The position numbers and the translations under genes were made by a program. Source: Setaria digitata (lineage: Eukaryota; Nematoda; Chromadorea; Rhabditida; Setariidae). Taken from it: a stretch of DNA of 64,000 bases. The stretch is taken from positions 1 to 64,000 of the forward strand of contig RCAB01000356.1 in assembly GCA_003640385.1 (NCBI GenBank), read 5' to 3'. Position 1 is the stretch's first letter; each line of letters begins with the position of its first letter. Below the pieces are notes generated by a model. The model saw only the letters and a list, made by a program, of their open reading frames with translations. It had not been told where the DNA came from and ran no database searches. Below, piece by piece: positions 27,437 through 40,400 of the stretch.

Positions 27437-30400
27437 ATGAAAGCAAGGGTAGCAAAAGATATATTGCTCATTGGCCACTCGTTCATATATTTGGCGGCAT
27501 TGGTTTCATTGTACTGGCAGATACCAGGTATGAAGTATTTGTCTTTCTGTGGATTAGATTCTGAATTCCATGGCTGTCGCTTTATTCCCGAATCGGTAGA
27601 ATTTATTAAACGTATGATTTTAAAAAAATTATATGGCTTGGTAGTTAGAATTTCTTTTTTTACAAATTACTTTGTAAAATTTACAGGACTTTATGGAGAA
27701 AAGGGTCTGGTCCCAGTGGCATCAAAACTTTCTTGTGGTGGGTTATTTTTGGTTTAAAATTATAAATTTTGGTACTGGGAAAACTGATTTATTTCTCTCA
27801 AGCTTTTTGTAGTTTGCTCGTTTTTTATATGATGTGGTTGAGTAAAATACATATAAACGGATGACAAATTCTCTCCTTCAATTTTTTTCCAATTCTTAAG
27901 GTTTTTGCGCATGAAATGGTTGTGAGAATATGTTGGAGTTATTGCACAACTTTCCTCTTTTTTTTTCTTGAAAAGCTACTATCTCAATATTCCAAAAACT
28001 GTGGAGATTATTTCCTCATAAAAGTTCCATTGCAAGAGACAGTATATTATCTGCTCAGAATTTCTCTCTGTTGTAAAGTTTTATTTTATGTCTCTTAAAT
28101 TGCGTTATTTAATGTTGTGGATTCAAACTTGAGGAGTTATATAAGCCAGTTATAACTTTCCGTTCTAATTCTATTCAAATCGAAAGAAACAATTTAATTT
28201 CACCACACACTTTGCTTTTCAGACCGATTATCATGCCGTTCTTTTCGAAATGGTATAAATATTTTGCCATTAGTCACGAACTTCTTTTGCATAGCACCAT
28301 CCTATGCTTTGCAAGTTATTGTTCTATTTGGAATAGCACTTGATTCTATTTCCATAATGTCCGAGTTAGCGCGTAATGCGATCACATATCTTGTTCTTTT
28401 CATCATCTACTCTACTGCAATCCAGGTTGATACTTAACGTGTGGTCATGTGGTTAATTCTTAATTTTGCTTTTTATAACAAGTAAATGTAAAGTACATTA
28501 TATGAGTGTTTCACAGACGACGTGTTTATAGGTAAAAAATTATGGCAAATCAGTTTATATCCATTATATCTCATGAGTTTTAAAGTTAATGGAATTCTCT
28601 AAGGGACGTAAGTCTGAAAAAAAAGAAACTATATCCTGAATTCTTCAGGTTGGCGATGTATTTCTTTGGTTCCAGTGGGACACTCTTCTGATTGAATCTG
28701 GAGCAATATGTATTCTCATAGCTCCTTTGCCGTTCGTAGGATCTTCACCAGCAGATAATGTTTCCTTGTACCTGATGCGTTGGTTGCTGTTTCGACTGAT
28801 GTATTCATCAGGAGTAGTTAAACTCACTAGCCACTGTCCCCTTTGGTGGGATCTCGCCGGTATGCTTCATGTTAATCTAAGAACTACTTTAAATTCACTC
28901 AAATTTGCTTCTGTTGAAATGTGACAGCAAATTCATTTAATAATTCAAAGTTTCACAGCACTGGATGTACATTTCGAGAGTCAGTGCATACCCACATGGA
29001 TCTCTTACTACGTTCATATGATGCCTAAGTGGTTCAGGCATTTTTCAACTGCTCTTACATTCTATATTGAAATTATATTACCGCCTTTATTTTTATTGCC
29101 ATTTAAATATGCGCGATATTTTTCATTTTGCCCGCAGGTTTTCTTTTTTCCAAAATTTTTTTCCTCCCATTTGTGCGTTAAAGTTCTACCAAAAGAATTG
29201 ATTAAAAAATAAAAAAAGAAACTTTGCAGATCTTACTTATGTGTTTAATTATGGCAACGGGTAACTATAATTTTTTCAATCTTCTTATCTCAGTCCAGTG
29301 CGTAGCAGTATTGGTCGATTCAGATGAATTCAAATTTTGTATGCTTTCAACTTTTTCATGCCTACTCATATAAGGTTGAAGATTAAGAACAGCTACAAAT
29401 TGTTGCAATTTTTATGCTATAGTAGGTTTCAAAATTCGATCCAGAGTTTCTGCCTTAAATTGGTGATTCGCATTATAAAAACTTGAATAGAACAGTAGAA
29501 GACAATTGGATTACGAAGTAATGCATATTACTTTGACTGAAGTAATATGCATTGTTTTTTTTTCTCTCATGTGATTATGTGCTTTTTTATTTGGTTATAA
29601 AGTTTAATTTCTAGCTACAAAGGGTATGTTCCCACGATTTCAACGTTTAGTGACATATTTGGGAACAGCCATGTCAGCAGTTTTGATAACTTCAACCCTT
29701 TATTTTTTTATCCGTTGTTTCAATATTGGTATTGATGGATTTAAAATAGTTTCTTCAATTGGTAGGTTTTTACTTTTTTGTTTTTTGTTTTTTTTATTCA
29801 ATTCCCAAGTTTTACTTAGATTATGGTGACTTTCAACCTCAGTAGAATAAAACTGATGTAAGTTACTGAAAATTTTTTAAAGTTTTTTAGCTTTCTCCAA
29901 ACAGCAGTTTGAGGAGTTTGTTGAAGAGTCTACTGTTTGGTTATTGTATATTGGAGTGATTGGCTTCACTACTGAAGTTATCGCTGCGACAGTAAGGTAA
30001 GTTATGTGAACTGTGGTGTCAAATGTAATCATATAAATTAATAATGGCTTCTGAATTTCTTTAATTCAGGTACTTCACTGAAATTCATGAATCGAAGTTG
30101 CGTCCATTACTTCATTTGGTTTATGTAATAATCACTGCGACCTTTTTCTTTTCAATCAGTACAGTACGTTCCACATAATTTTTTGTTTAAACGTTCCACG
30201 TCTTCTAGATTAGCAATTTTCTGAAACGGCTGTAATTTGTTTCCGGAGTTATTTACAGTGTTCGAGATGTTAAGGATTCTTTTTTGACTAACATTTGTAG
30301 TTCAGTTGTTTGTTATTTCATTGGCTGTAGATTCAGGTATCATTTGTTGTCATAAGTAGTCGAGCACAATCACAAATTCCTACCATGGTGAAGTATGTAT

Positions 30401-31697
30401 ATGATTACTCGAAATCCTACGAATTAACTCATTCCTATGGATTATTCAGGAGGTTATGATTTTTCCCAGTCGATTTTTGAGTAGCATAAAAATTTTAATG
30501 AAATAAATTTCAAAAAAAAAAACTGCAGAATGACTGGTTTGTATGGTCGACCAGAAGTGATTGTAGAAGGTTCCTACGAACCCAACGGTCCTTGGATTAT
30601 GTTTGAATTCTATTCGAAACCTGGTAGACTTGATGAAAGGCCGAGATTCGTATGTGAGAAATTATATCATAATCTTTTTAGTAATTCAGTTTTTGCTCTG
30701 AAAGTCATACTTTGTTTTTCACTTCTATAATGAGGTGTTTCTTTCGAAAACTTAGATGGTACTGAATATTCATTTTAATTCGAAGAGTTTCGAACAAGAT
30801 CTTGATGATGAACCTAGTGATTTATAATATGCTGTTTAAACCACGACATACTTTTTTAGTGCCGCACCAACCACGTTTGGATTGGCAAATGTGGTTTGCT
30901 GCTCTGGGATCGTATCAAAACAACCCATTCTTTCTTTCCTTAATTTATCATTTGCTGCGAAATAATTCGGAAGGTGAAATATTTTTTTTAGAAAAATATA
31001 ATCTGATATAAACTTTAAGATTGAAATGGTTCGTAGTTTTTAGATACTTTATTACATATTACACTGTCACTGTTTTACTTAGTGCAATAAATATCACGCT
31101 TATGAGAAACAACAAAAAATTTTTCAGTTACTTACCTCATGAAGAAATATCCATTTGAAGCGAAGCTTCCAAATTTTATCCGAGCAAATCTTTATCTTTA
31201 TCATTATACCAACTTCAATGAGAAGTAAGTTATTTGTAAGGTTTGCTGGTAAGTCGTGAAACTATTTGTGAGCTTTGCTAATGATAATAAGCAAGATTTT
31301 GTTAGGAGTGTTGCTATTTGCTTTCTTAGGAGTGGGTGGACGAAGGACTACTGGCGACGTGATTTTCAAGAAGAATACATGCCATCTGTTACCCGTGAAG
31401 ATACAGGATTGTCCAACTATTTGCATCGAAATGGCTTTGTTCTTGAGGTAATCTTCTACAAAAACTTTTGCGTCATTGCAGAGAGCTTTATAAGTCATCG
31501 TTTTACAAACTTTATTTCAGGAACAGTTTAGACTGCAAAACCAAGATTTTGCTTTGGAAAGCAAACTGCAGACTCTGCATAATTTTGTGCGAACACTCAA
31601 TCCGACCACATTTGTTGATTCAGTCATCCTTGCTCATGCAGTTTTATTTATAGTGTATATGAAATTTAAACAGTTAACATTTGTCACTGTACAGTGA
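27437..31697 (+). CDS. Lipase maturation factor family protein (LMF1/LMF2-like)
   Basis: LMF proteins are polytopic ER membrane proteins; vertebrate LMF1 is needed for folding of dimeric secreted lipases. The model starts with [20 protein letters not shown] and a membrane helix ending SLYWQIPG, which splices (27527 to 27687) to [13 protein letters not shown], the typical LMF opening. Further exons at 28223-28424, 28649-28859, 28959-29137, from 29230, 29614-29760, about 29890-29997, 30070-30164, about 30336-30392, about 30529-30649, about 30860-30973, about 31127-31222, about 31330-31448 and 31521-31697. Family signatures visible: [16 protein letters not shown], the [19 protein letters not shown] block, [30 protein letters not shown], and [16 protein letters not shown] with FLSLIYHLL. 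The tail has DYWRRDF and a final hydrophobic stretch before the TGA. One exon after 27736 is uncertain. LMF1 versus LMF2 cannot be decided by eye. Confidence 0.92.
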
Positions 31698-33703
31698 TAT
31701 TATTACGCAGTCATGCATCATGAAATAAGCTGTAATCTTACTATATATTCGCTAATATACAGTTTTATGCCTTTGCATTATCTGGATTTTCAAAATCCTA
31801 CTGATGCAATTGCATAGATTTCAGTGTCTATAATTTTAGACATCCTCGGGATGATTGTTATAATTTATTGAATTAACCAGTTTGTATTGAGAGTGTTTGG
31901 TAATTTGTGAAGCTTCTAGAACCGTTTGTTGGAAGTCAGTTGCTAGTACCTTTGTTTGGTGAATTGATAAGTGTCAGAGTAAGTACTGGAAATGTTGAAG
32001 TTATATCTATATATACACAATATAAAATAACTGAAAGCTTCATCCTTTTCAACCTAATCTAAATTAAGCTCTTTAATAGTGCTCTTTACGTTTACGTTTC
32101 TTATGCTAAACTGCAGGACAATCAGCAGAGTTGTTAAATAAAGTATTCCTGGGATCGAAATAGGATAGTTTTATGTCTGAAACCTGCACTGTTTGCTCAT
32201 TTATGCTAGCATCTGCAAACTAAGCCAATTCATGCCTCACCACTTAACACCAAGTTTGATACCTTACAAAATCTAAGCACATACCATACCTCTGGTGTGT
32301 CATAATTAATTATGACACTTATTATACTAATGGAGTTTCTATGAGTGATGCCTCGTCGTTATTCGTTGGGATTACTGAACCGTATCTTCATTCTTTTGAA
32401 TATACTTTTCAAATTATTGAGGAATGCCTATAATTTTGAATCACTGCTCTCTGCATTTTCCTTTTTCTCTTGAAGGATAAAACTACTTCTTCTGCTAGTA
32501 AAACTATGCAGTGACAGTTCATGTATAATGATAGATTGTCTTTGGATTTCTTGGTAGTGACTGCATACTTTAAACCAAATTGTATTCTAGAGTATCATTG
32601 GTATTACTCGAGGTTTCATCAGGGTCCCATAGTGGTTTTGATAAGATTCACGCCATATACTATATTAATATTCGTCAAACTGCAGCAAAGATTTTTATTT
32701 GCGGTTGATGTTTAAGATTATTTGACATTCATTCACTGAAGTCGTGATCAAGCTTGTTTGCCAAAGTAAGGAAAAAAGGTTTTGAAAGTAAGTTATCTTT
32801 CCATTTATTTGATGTATATCATCAGTACATTTTTTACGTTTATAAAGATTAATTTCTTTGAGTCAATGAGTTCTGCAATGAACTCACAACATAAAGCAAG
32901 ATATTTCATATAAAGCTTTGAGCTTTGAGAATTAATCAAATTGTTTTAATGATAAAATTTTCTCAACTTGTAAAAAAAGAAGCGATGAAACAGAAATCAC
33001 TGAGTTATGTAAGTACCAGTTACGTCTATAACGTTTATTTTTAAAAGACAATAAAAGAGAAACGTCGATTTAAGCTGTTGTCGTTTAGATGATGAAACAA
33101 TCATGTTGACTCTATCATGGTAGGAAGTATCGTTTAAATAAGCTTTTCTTATTTTTCGGTCCTTTACCCTCATCGCCTTTTCCCTCTCCTTTCGGTAAAC
33201 TTATCAAAGTCACACCAAAACAGGTCTGCTTATCCTTGTTGTGTTGTTTCATTCTTTCTGTCCGTCTTCATCGTGATGCTTCTCTTCCAAGAATTAATTT
33301 TTCTGCTTGGTACATTTATCTGTCATTTATTTTAGTCTGTCTTTTTTTCGACAGTAATTTGATAAGAAATTTCCAACTTTCTCTTTTATCGCTGTAAAAA
33401 GTGCCCTTAAAATTGATATGGTGTGCCAAAGCTTTTAGAAAATAGTGATTGAAACTATCCGTTGTTTGTTTGAGATCACAAAATCATAATTTTCAAAGAT
33501 TGGATTATCTGACACATCGAGATTTATTTGTATTTAGCTGCTAAAAATACATTCAGAACTTCAACATAATAAAATTAATGTATTCCGAGCATTTGCAAAG
33601 AGTCGGTAACTGGTTATGACGAAGAAATATATGTTTATAATACCCGTTGCCTTGAATATCGCTGTATAACGCATGGCATAAGGATAAATGCAGTAGCATT
33701 GGC
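31698..33703. other. Intergenic, LMF-like gene to Tyr-rich gene
   Basis: No recognised exon. A 64-codon plus-strand frame at 32521-32715 has no motif. The first exon (and signal peptide) of the following Tyr-rich gene may lie here, because the earliest exon found for that gene begins inside an open frame without a start codon. Confidence 0.35.
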
Positions 33704-35838
33704 CTTACGATTCTAGCAGTGATAGGAATGGCATCTATAACTGGAATTTTTCCCATCAGAATAATCGTAGACTTTTACAGGATCATCGTTCATTGAGTTT
33801 TCGGGACAACTGGGTCCTACAGTACGTCTGTTTTTTTTTTTTTTCCCAAGCTATACTGTCAGTGCTGGACATTCAAGTAGTTATGTGGATTATCAACACA
33901 ATTCGAGGAATTATGAAGCAGCAACTTACTCAGCACCAAGCTATGTATCATCATACGATAATTCACCTTATCTCTCTAATAAAGATTACCAAAGTTATCC
34001 CCACGTTACTGAATACTCCTACCAACACATACCCGCTTTTTATAGCTCAACTTATCCATCAGAGACTGTTTCATATGCTAGTTCCATATATGGATACAAA
34101 CCTAGTGATTCATCACATTCACTAATTGGTTATAAAATGAAATATGGCTACGATACCACTGCTTTTGAATGTCATTATAATACTACACAATATAAGATGA
34201 ATAAATACAATAGCAGTGAGTACTATGATTCTGTAACTAATAAAAATAGTATTAAAGCAATAACTTCTATGGAGATTTGGTAATTTTTTATGATTTTAGA
34301 TTTCAGTAATTTCTGTTTTCTTGGCAAAGTATGATTTTTCCAGTTGTGGCATTTAACTGGATTTTTATGATAGGTTTCGCTTTTATTTTTTACCTACCAA
34401 ATTTTTTTTAGTATCCTTCCCCCGACTGCAGTGATTATTTTCAACGACGAATAAACTCTTGTGCCTACATGCCGGAGAAATTAGGCGCATTTGGACAAAC
34501 AACTCCAATGTTTGAACAATTTACAATGTCCAATATTTTTAGGAAATCTCGAGACGAGTTTTTGAATATTTGCGAGTAAATTGATTTTAATAGAGAAGGG
34601 TTCCGCAACAATTTTAGCATACTTCAAATCGTTTTTCTTTAACTTTAGCGTTGTCTGTGGTCGAGTTCCTGTTTGTTTCACTCGCTGCCAACTGTATTTT
34701 CAATAAATTTGAAGCTTGCTGTATACAAATGTTACGAGAAATATTTTTAGTGCTTACAGTCTGTACAACGGATGTTTGAGTGATAATTCTGTGAAAAAAG
34801 TATGCTATTTACCGGAACCGTTTCACAGTCATTATAATCTGGTTGACAGTTAATTGAGTTATGCGTGTGGTGAAGGATACCTGTGCTTGTTTTCCTGAAA
34901 ATTGCTTTTTCTGTAATTATTTTATGTGCAGAACTTGCAAAGGCTTTTTTTTTTTTAAAGTTATGCAAATAAATGATTGAGCTATAGTAATACCTGGACA
35001 AGTTTTAATATATAGTTCTAGAAAAGTAAGGATTTTAGAAGTTGCAATTTAAACTGGGAAGCAAACAGTTCACTGGGCAACAATATTTGCAGTATTGTTC
35101 ATGAGCTGGCATTGTATTAAAGGTGTTGCGTCAAGTGTCATATATGAAATGCACCAATATCATTGCAGTTGTGATATACGGTAGACGAAATATGGATTAT
35201 CAGATGCTATCAAATTCATTATGTCTTTGCAGGTCCTGAAGTTAAATTGTTTTTAGAAAAATTTAAGAACGAACGATAGAATAAAAGCAAGATTACTAAC
35301 CCGAATAGAAATTCAGAATTGTCAAGAAAGTACACTTTTTCAGCAATTTGCAAGCATACTTTGATTGTATTCGAAGAGCTTTTGAAGATCGTTGCGGACG
35401 ACATGCACACCTTGCAGTTCTTACGGTAAAATATTATATTTTCAAAAAAAAGAAAAAAAAAAGAAAACAATACTAGTATGAACTAACTAGATCTTTTCTT
35501 TGTTCAGAGTAGTATTATCCACCTTCTTTTTGCTGTATTATTGCTTCTAACTTCTTGTAACAGACTCGCAATGGTCAGCAAATAATTTCATTTCATTAAT
35601 TCACTATTTAGAGCCATTATCGATGGTTTGAACTGACTGATGTTAATCAGCCAATAAGTGTTATTTTGGAAGATGTATGCATGAAAACAAATGAGATACT
35701 TATTCTTACAATTCCTAAAACTTGTGAAAACTGATCGTATACTATTACTTCTCATGAATGCAAAATTTTATAAGTTTGCAGACGGTACGCCGTCCCGTGG
35801 AAACGATATTTCCGTACTGTACACTGGCTGCTACATGA
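33704..35838 (+). CDS. Unrecognised Tyr/Ser-rich plus Cys-rich protein
   Basis: I do not recognise this gene. Exons that join in phase: about 33704-33821, 33851-34279, 34432-34575 and 34751-34799, then 35344-35425, 35612-35674 and 35782-35838. The join between 34799 and 35344 is out of phase, so an exon is missing from the model. The first part (about 170 residues) is unusually rich in Tyr, Ser, Asn and His, with recurring Ser-Tyr and Tyr-Gln pairs such as SSYVDYQHN, YEAATYSAPSYVSSYDNSPYLS and YASSIYGYKPSDSSHS. The second part carries spaced cysteines: CDYFQRRINSC, FLNIC, SLYNGC, YFDCIRRAFEDRCG and a final FPYC. That spacing is reminiscent of nematode secreted Cys domains of the T20D4.11-like (DUF19) kind, a weak comparison. 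The N-terminus is not found, so a signal peptide cannot be confirmed. It lies between two ER-maturation genes on the same strand. Confidence 0.6.
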
Positions 35839-37456
35839 CATGCGCAATCAGTGATCCTTCAAGTTACCTTTGCTGTTATATTTTATCTCTTTCCGTCACC
35901 ACTGTAATCATATAGCTTTGTTTATCGCTCATCGATTAAGATGTAAGTTAATAAAATTTTGCCAATATTAGTATCGAAGTTATCATAATGTGATTATGTC
36001 GAAATAGAGCGACAGTAATTATTAGGGTCAGAGACTTAACATTACTTGTTGAAATGAAGGAACAGTAGGGAAGACTGACTGGTTGTTCAAAGTTCGAAAT
36101 TTCGAGATGCTAATGGATGGATGGCATTGATCGCAATTCAAAACAAAGTCGGATAATACATTACTTCCCATCCGGTTCAGCGCTCTCAAGGGAAGTTTGT
36201 GTCAGAGGACTACCGCAGTATTGCAAGTCATGTAGAGATGGTAGTTGCACTGGGGGTTTGTGAGTAAGTTGACGTATGGATTGGTGTTGATTTTGACAGT
36301 GTGACGAGGATGTTTCAGTGTTTAGTTCGTCGTGATGGGTGGCACAATGCAGTGTGTCTCTCATATTGAGTGTTTGTATTCGTAATATACAAAATTCATG
36401 TATGGATCTCTCTGGATAACGGTAAGGGTCGGTAGTTTGCAGTGTATTGCGGGTCGTTGCAGTTACATTTAAAAAATCGAAATACTAAAGATGGGAGCTA
36501 AGTTAACATTTCGTTTTCAATGCTGAAATAACCGTAAGATGAATGTATCAAGAAGGTATGGAAGTGTAAGGATTAGTCATTAATAAAAGAAGGTTTTTGA
36601 ATTTGTAAACGAGGCAATTCAGTTTTTTGAGTTCTGGTTTGTAGATTGCTTAGAACAATTCGATAACTCTGTATCAGTTCGATGAGGTCATGAACTTATC
36701 CGTTATGTCAGAGTGAGGCTTAAGACCTGAGACATATGAGTTGCGTCGGAATGTTAGACGAGTGACTCGTAGCTTTCTGTCCTGTCATCTTCCATTTCAA
36801 AACTCTAAAGTGAATAGAAGAACAGCTAGGATCTGCTGTCTTCTAGGGGCTTTATGGATGTCGTTGAAGTGGTCAACACATTGATGGATTTAGTTTTCGA
36901 TGTCGCACAACACTGTTGAAAGTATTGCTGCTCAAGGTGTTTCTCTTTCTTCATATTCAAGTTAGTTAAGTCATTCGGTTAATCCTCGTGGATTATCGGT
37001 TCAGCATATTAAATTCTACTACAGTTCAGAAGGATGAAACTTTCTTGATGATTTGGTGCATAGGGGAAAGACTAAGGTTTTTAGTAGGTGCATATCACAC
37101 ATGGAAATGCAAATGTGTAATGTTCCAGGCAGTGCTGAATGTATCATTAATTCTCCAATAAAGGAAAGCATTGCTGAAGGTGAAGAATTTAAAATATTAG
37201 TCATTTCACTTCAAAATGTTTGTGCTAACTAAAGCCGCCGCATTGCAATTCCCAGATTAGTATTTAAAAAAAAAAAAGAGATTGGTATTTAATACTGAAT
37301 CCTAAATTAGTAGCACGGAAATTCGGATTAGTGTTTAATTTTTCTTTTATACACACCGCAGAGTGTAGAGTTCTGGTGCACACTCGGCTATTTGTAGGTG
37401 TGGAGGGTGGTAAATGGAAAGAAAAGTTCTGCCGGAAATTTCTTGATAATTTGAAT
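35839..37456. other. Intergenic, Tyr-rich gene to TXNDC11-like gene
   Basis: No recognised gene. Short ORFs on both strands (for example minus strand 36161-36364) lack motifs and good splice context. The sequence just before 37457 is open in the same frame back to 37331, so a longer start is possible, but the residues there are not signal-like. Confidence 0.35.
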
Positions 37457-40400
37457 ATGCGCTCACTTATTTTATCGCTTGTGTTATCTATGCTACTACT
37501 AAATTTCGATGTCTTTTGGTATGTTTTAAATTTCTTTTATTAGACATTTAAATTTCTCTGTTTCTCTGGAAGTCTCACTTTCTCTTTAATTTAGTAACTC
37601 GAACAGTCAGTTGAATCAGCGGGAATCAGCGCCACCAAGACCATTTTTTTCATCCAGTTCGAAAAAATATCTTATTGACTATTATACTGGAAATGATGCA
37701 GAGCCAGAGAATCTGTTGCATAAATCTGAAATCGTTATTGTTATGTATTACGCACCATGGAGCAGGAGATGCATCCGAACACGTGTGGTCTTCGAAAACG
37801 TAGCAAGAAGTTTGAGCGCTTCTTCTGATGTAAGGTTTTTATTATTTTGATATTATTCGTTTGTTTGTAAAACATTTCAGCGAATGTTTCGAAGTTTCAA
37901 ATGTGTCAAGTTTATTATGTTTTTGTCGTTGTTTTCTCTCTGGGAATTGGATTTAAAAAGCTAGTTAATAAGAAGATTTATTATGGAATTCGGCAGTTAT
38001 CGCTACCTATCAAATGTTGAAGGCTAATTGGTTTACATTATTTTTTCTAATCGGAGAGATAATTGAGAAGTGTAAAGTATAAATCTACGAACGTTTAACC
38101 ATTGTTTTACACAGAAAGAAGTAGAATCTAATTGACATCTGTTGAAAAGATATTATTAAGCATATTTTGAACTGTTTAAATTCTTCATCATTTAAAAAGA
38201 ATTTTTTTCTGATACTTTTTATGCAGATATCTTTCGCCGCAGTCAACTGTTTCTTTCCCCATGGCGAGTGCAGAAAATCTCATAAAACTCATACATATCC
38301 TGTAATTGTTGCATATATTGGGAAGCAAAGTTTAATGTATACTGGTTTGCTGGCATCAGATTATATATACAGGTGAGGCACATAATCTGTACACTTATCC
38401 GTTTTCACAAATTATTTAAATTGTCAATCTTATTCTTATCGTCGGCATAATTGTACTTTCAATATGTGCAACTGTTCAAATAACTCAGTAATTAGTTTAG
38501 GTGGATATCGCGTTTGCGGAACCCTATTCGTCGACTGGTTACCCCATTCGCTATAAAAAGTTTTTTCGACGAGTTTGATGATACAGTCATTGCGTTTTTC
38601 CATGGGGAAGTTAGTTAGTTTTTTAGTTTTTTAAAAATATTCTGATCAGGTTGTTCATTCAGACTTTCGTTTGGTGGGTTTATAATTAATTAGCAGAGTC
38701 AGTTATTTATTTTCAGATGGCTTTTGATGAATCATATGAATTTCAACAGTATGTTAAAGCAGCATTGATCGTTTTTCAGCGTCGTATGTTTCTAACCATT
38801 AGTAAAGAAAAACTTTTTCTAGATTTCAGAAGTTATTGATTTTATCTACTCTTCCAAATTCGCGCAGGGTTGAAAAGTTATAGTTTCCTGTCCAAATTCC
38901 AGTCTTTTAATTTTCTCATTTTAAATGGCTCCAGTCCGGTACTGCTTTGTGTTTGCCTCCAAGTCAGATCCCATTTCCTTTCGAATCTTGAGTTGTTTGT
39001 TTTAAGAAGTGCTTTAGTGAAAATGATTTTATAAATATCCAGGATTGACAATTCTGATTTTCATATCCACATTATAATTTCACACCGAGTATTTGATTTG
39101 CAGATTGTAGTGTGGGTTTGGTGATTATTCGGGTATTATGTATTTGAATATAGAATTACGAATATTTGCAGAAGACTTACTGGATAAGGTTGGCTTCGCC
39201 GTTGTGACGAATTCAAGCTTAGCAAGAACTGTAAATTCATCACCGAAAACATGGATTCAGTTGAGATCTTGGGATAGTACTTTCAATTATGATGGACCAA
39301 ATATAACTGCATATAAAATTTTCGAGTGGATTAAAAACAAAGCACTTAAATCAATTGGTCTTCATTGGATTAGTCCAGGTTATAATTCATTGTTATGCTT
39401 TCACTTCACACTTTGAGAATTTTGATGGTCATCTTTCTTAAATTCTATATATATATATATATATATATTTTTTTAATAAAATCTAAATTTCAGAAATGAA
39501 TGGTATCGCAAAAAGTGAGGAACTGCTGTCAGTTTTACAGAATGGTGCTACAGTTGTGGTATTTATAGATCGTCAAGTACTTTATCCCCATAATTGGGCG
39601 GTCTCAGTGGTGGAACAGGTAATTTGGGATTTGATGGATTTTACGGAGATATGATTAAGATATTTATTGCTTAGAGCTAGAAATATTATTTGCTCAACAT
39701 ATTAATGTTTTGGCCTGGAAAGTATTAGTTTCTCCTCTCCTGCTTTTGTCTATGAGATTTGTAAATAAATAAAGTGTTTATCACTCAGTAAAAGAAGGAA
39801 GGGATGCAGGGAAAAACGAATGGAGAGTAACGGTATCCTGCCAATCATGCTTTATTTGTCAGGCCACACTGTGATGATTCAGATCGAGATTTTGTAATCA
39901 CTGTACTCGAATCGAAGTGGGATGTGATAATTGGTGTAATGATTTATTTTTCTCTTTTCTGCATTACTAAATTACTTGCAGACCATCATGGAATATTACT
40001 CGTGCAGCACGGAATTAACTGATAAATTGGAATCTAGATCGATTAAACGTAATGCACTGGTCGATGAAAGAAATCATTTAATTGCAGTGAGTGGTAATAA
40101 ATGCCAAAAAATCAGTGCTCGTACTAGAAAGGTATCTTTTTTCATTGATCTTATAGAACTCTAAATTTTTATTCTCATCAAGAAATTCAGATGCAGGCTA
40201 TTTCAGGTCCGGAAATGCTGCATGGCAGAAAAAACGTCTTTGTTGTCACGTTGTTTTCAGTGTCGCTCCAACAAAGGAGTGAATTTTTCGGAAAATGGAA
40301 GCTGTAGTCAGCTTCCACTATTTTTTCATAATCCCTACTCGTCACTGTTTCATATTGTTCCTTGTTTATCTGTCCTTTCGACACTGAGTGAAGGTATGTC

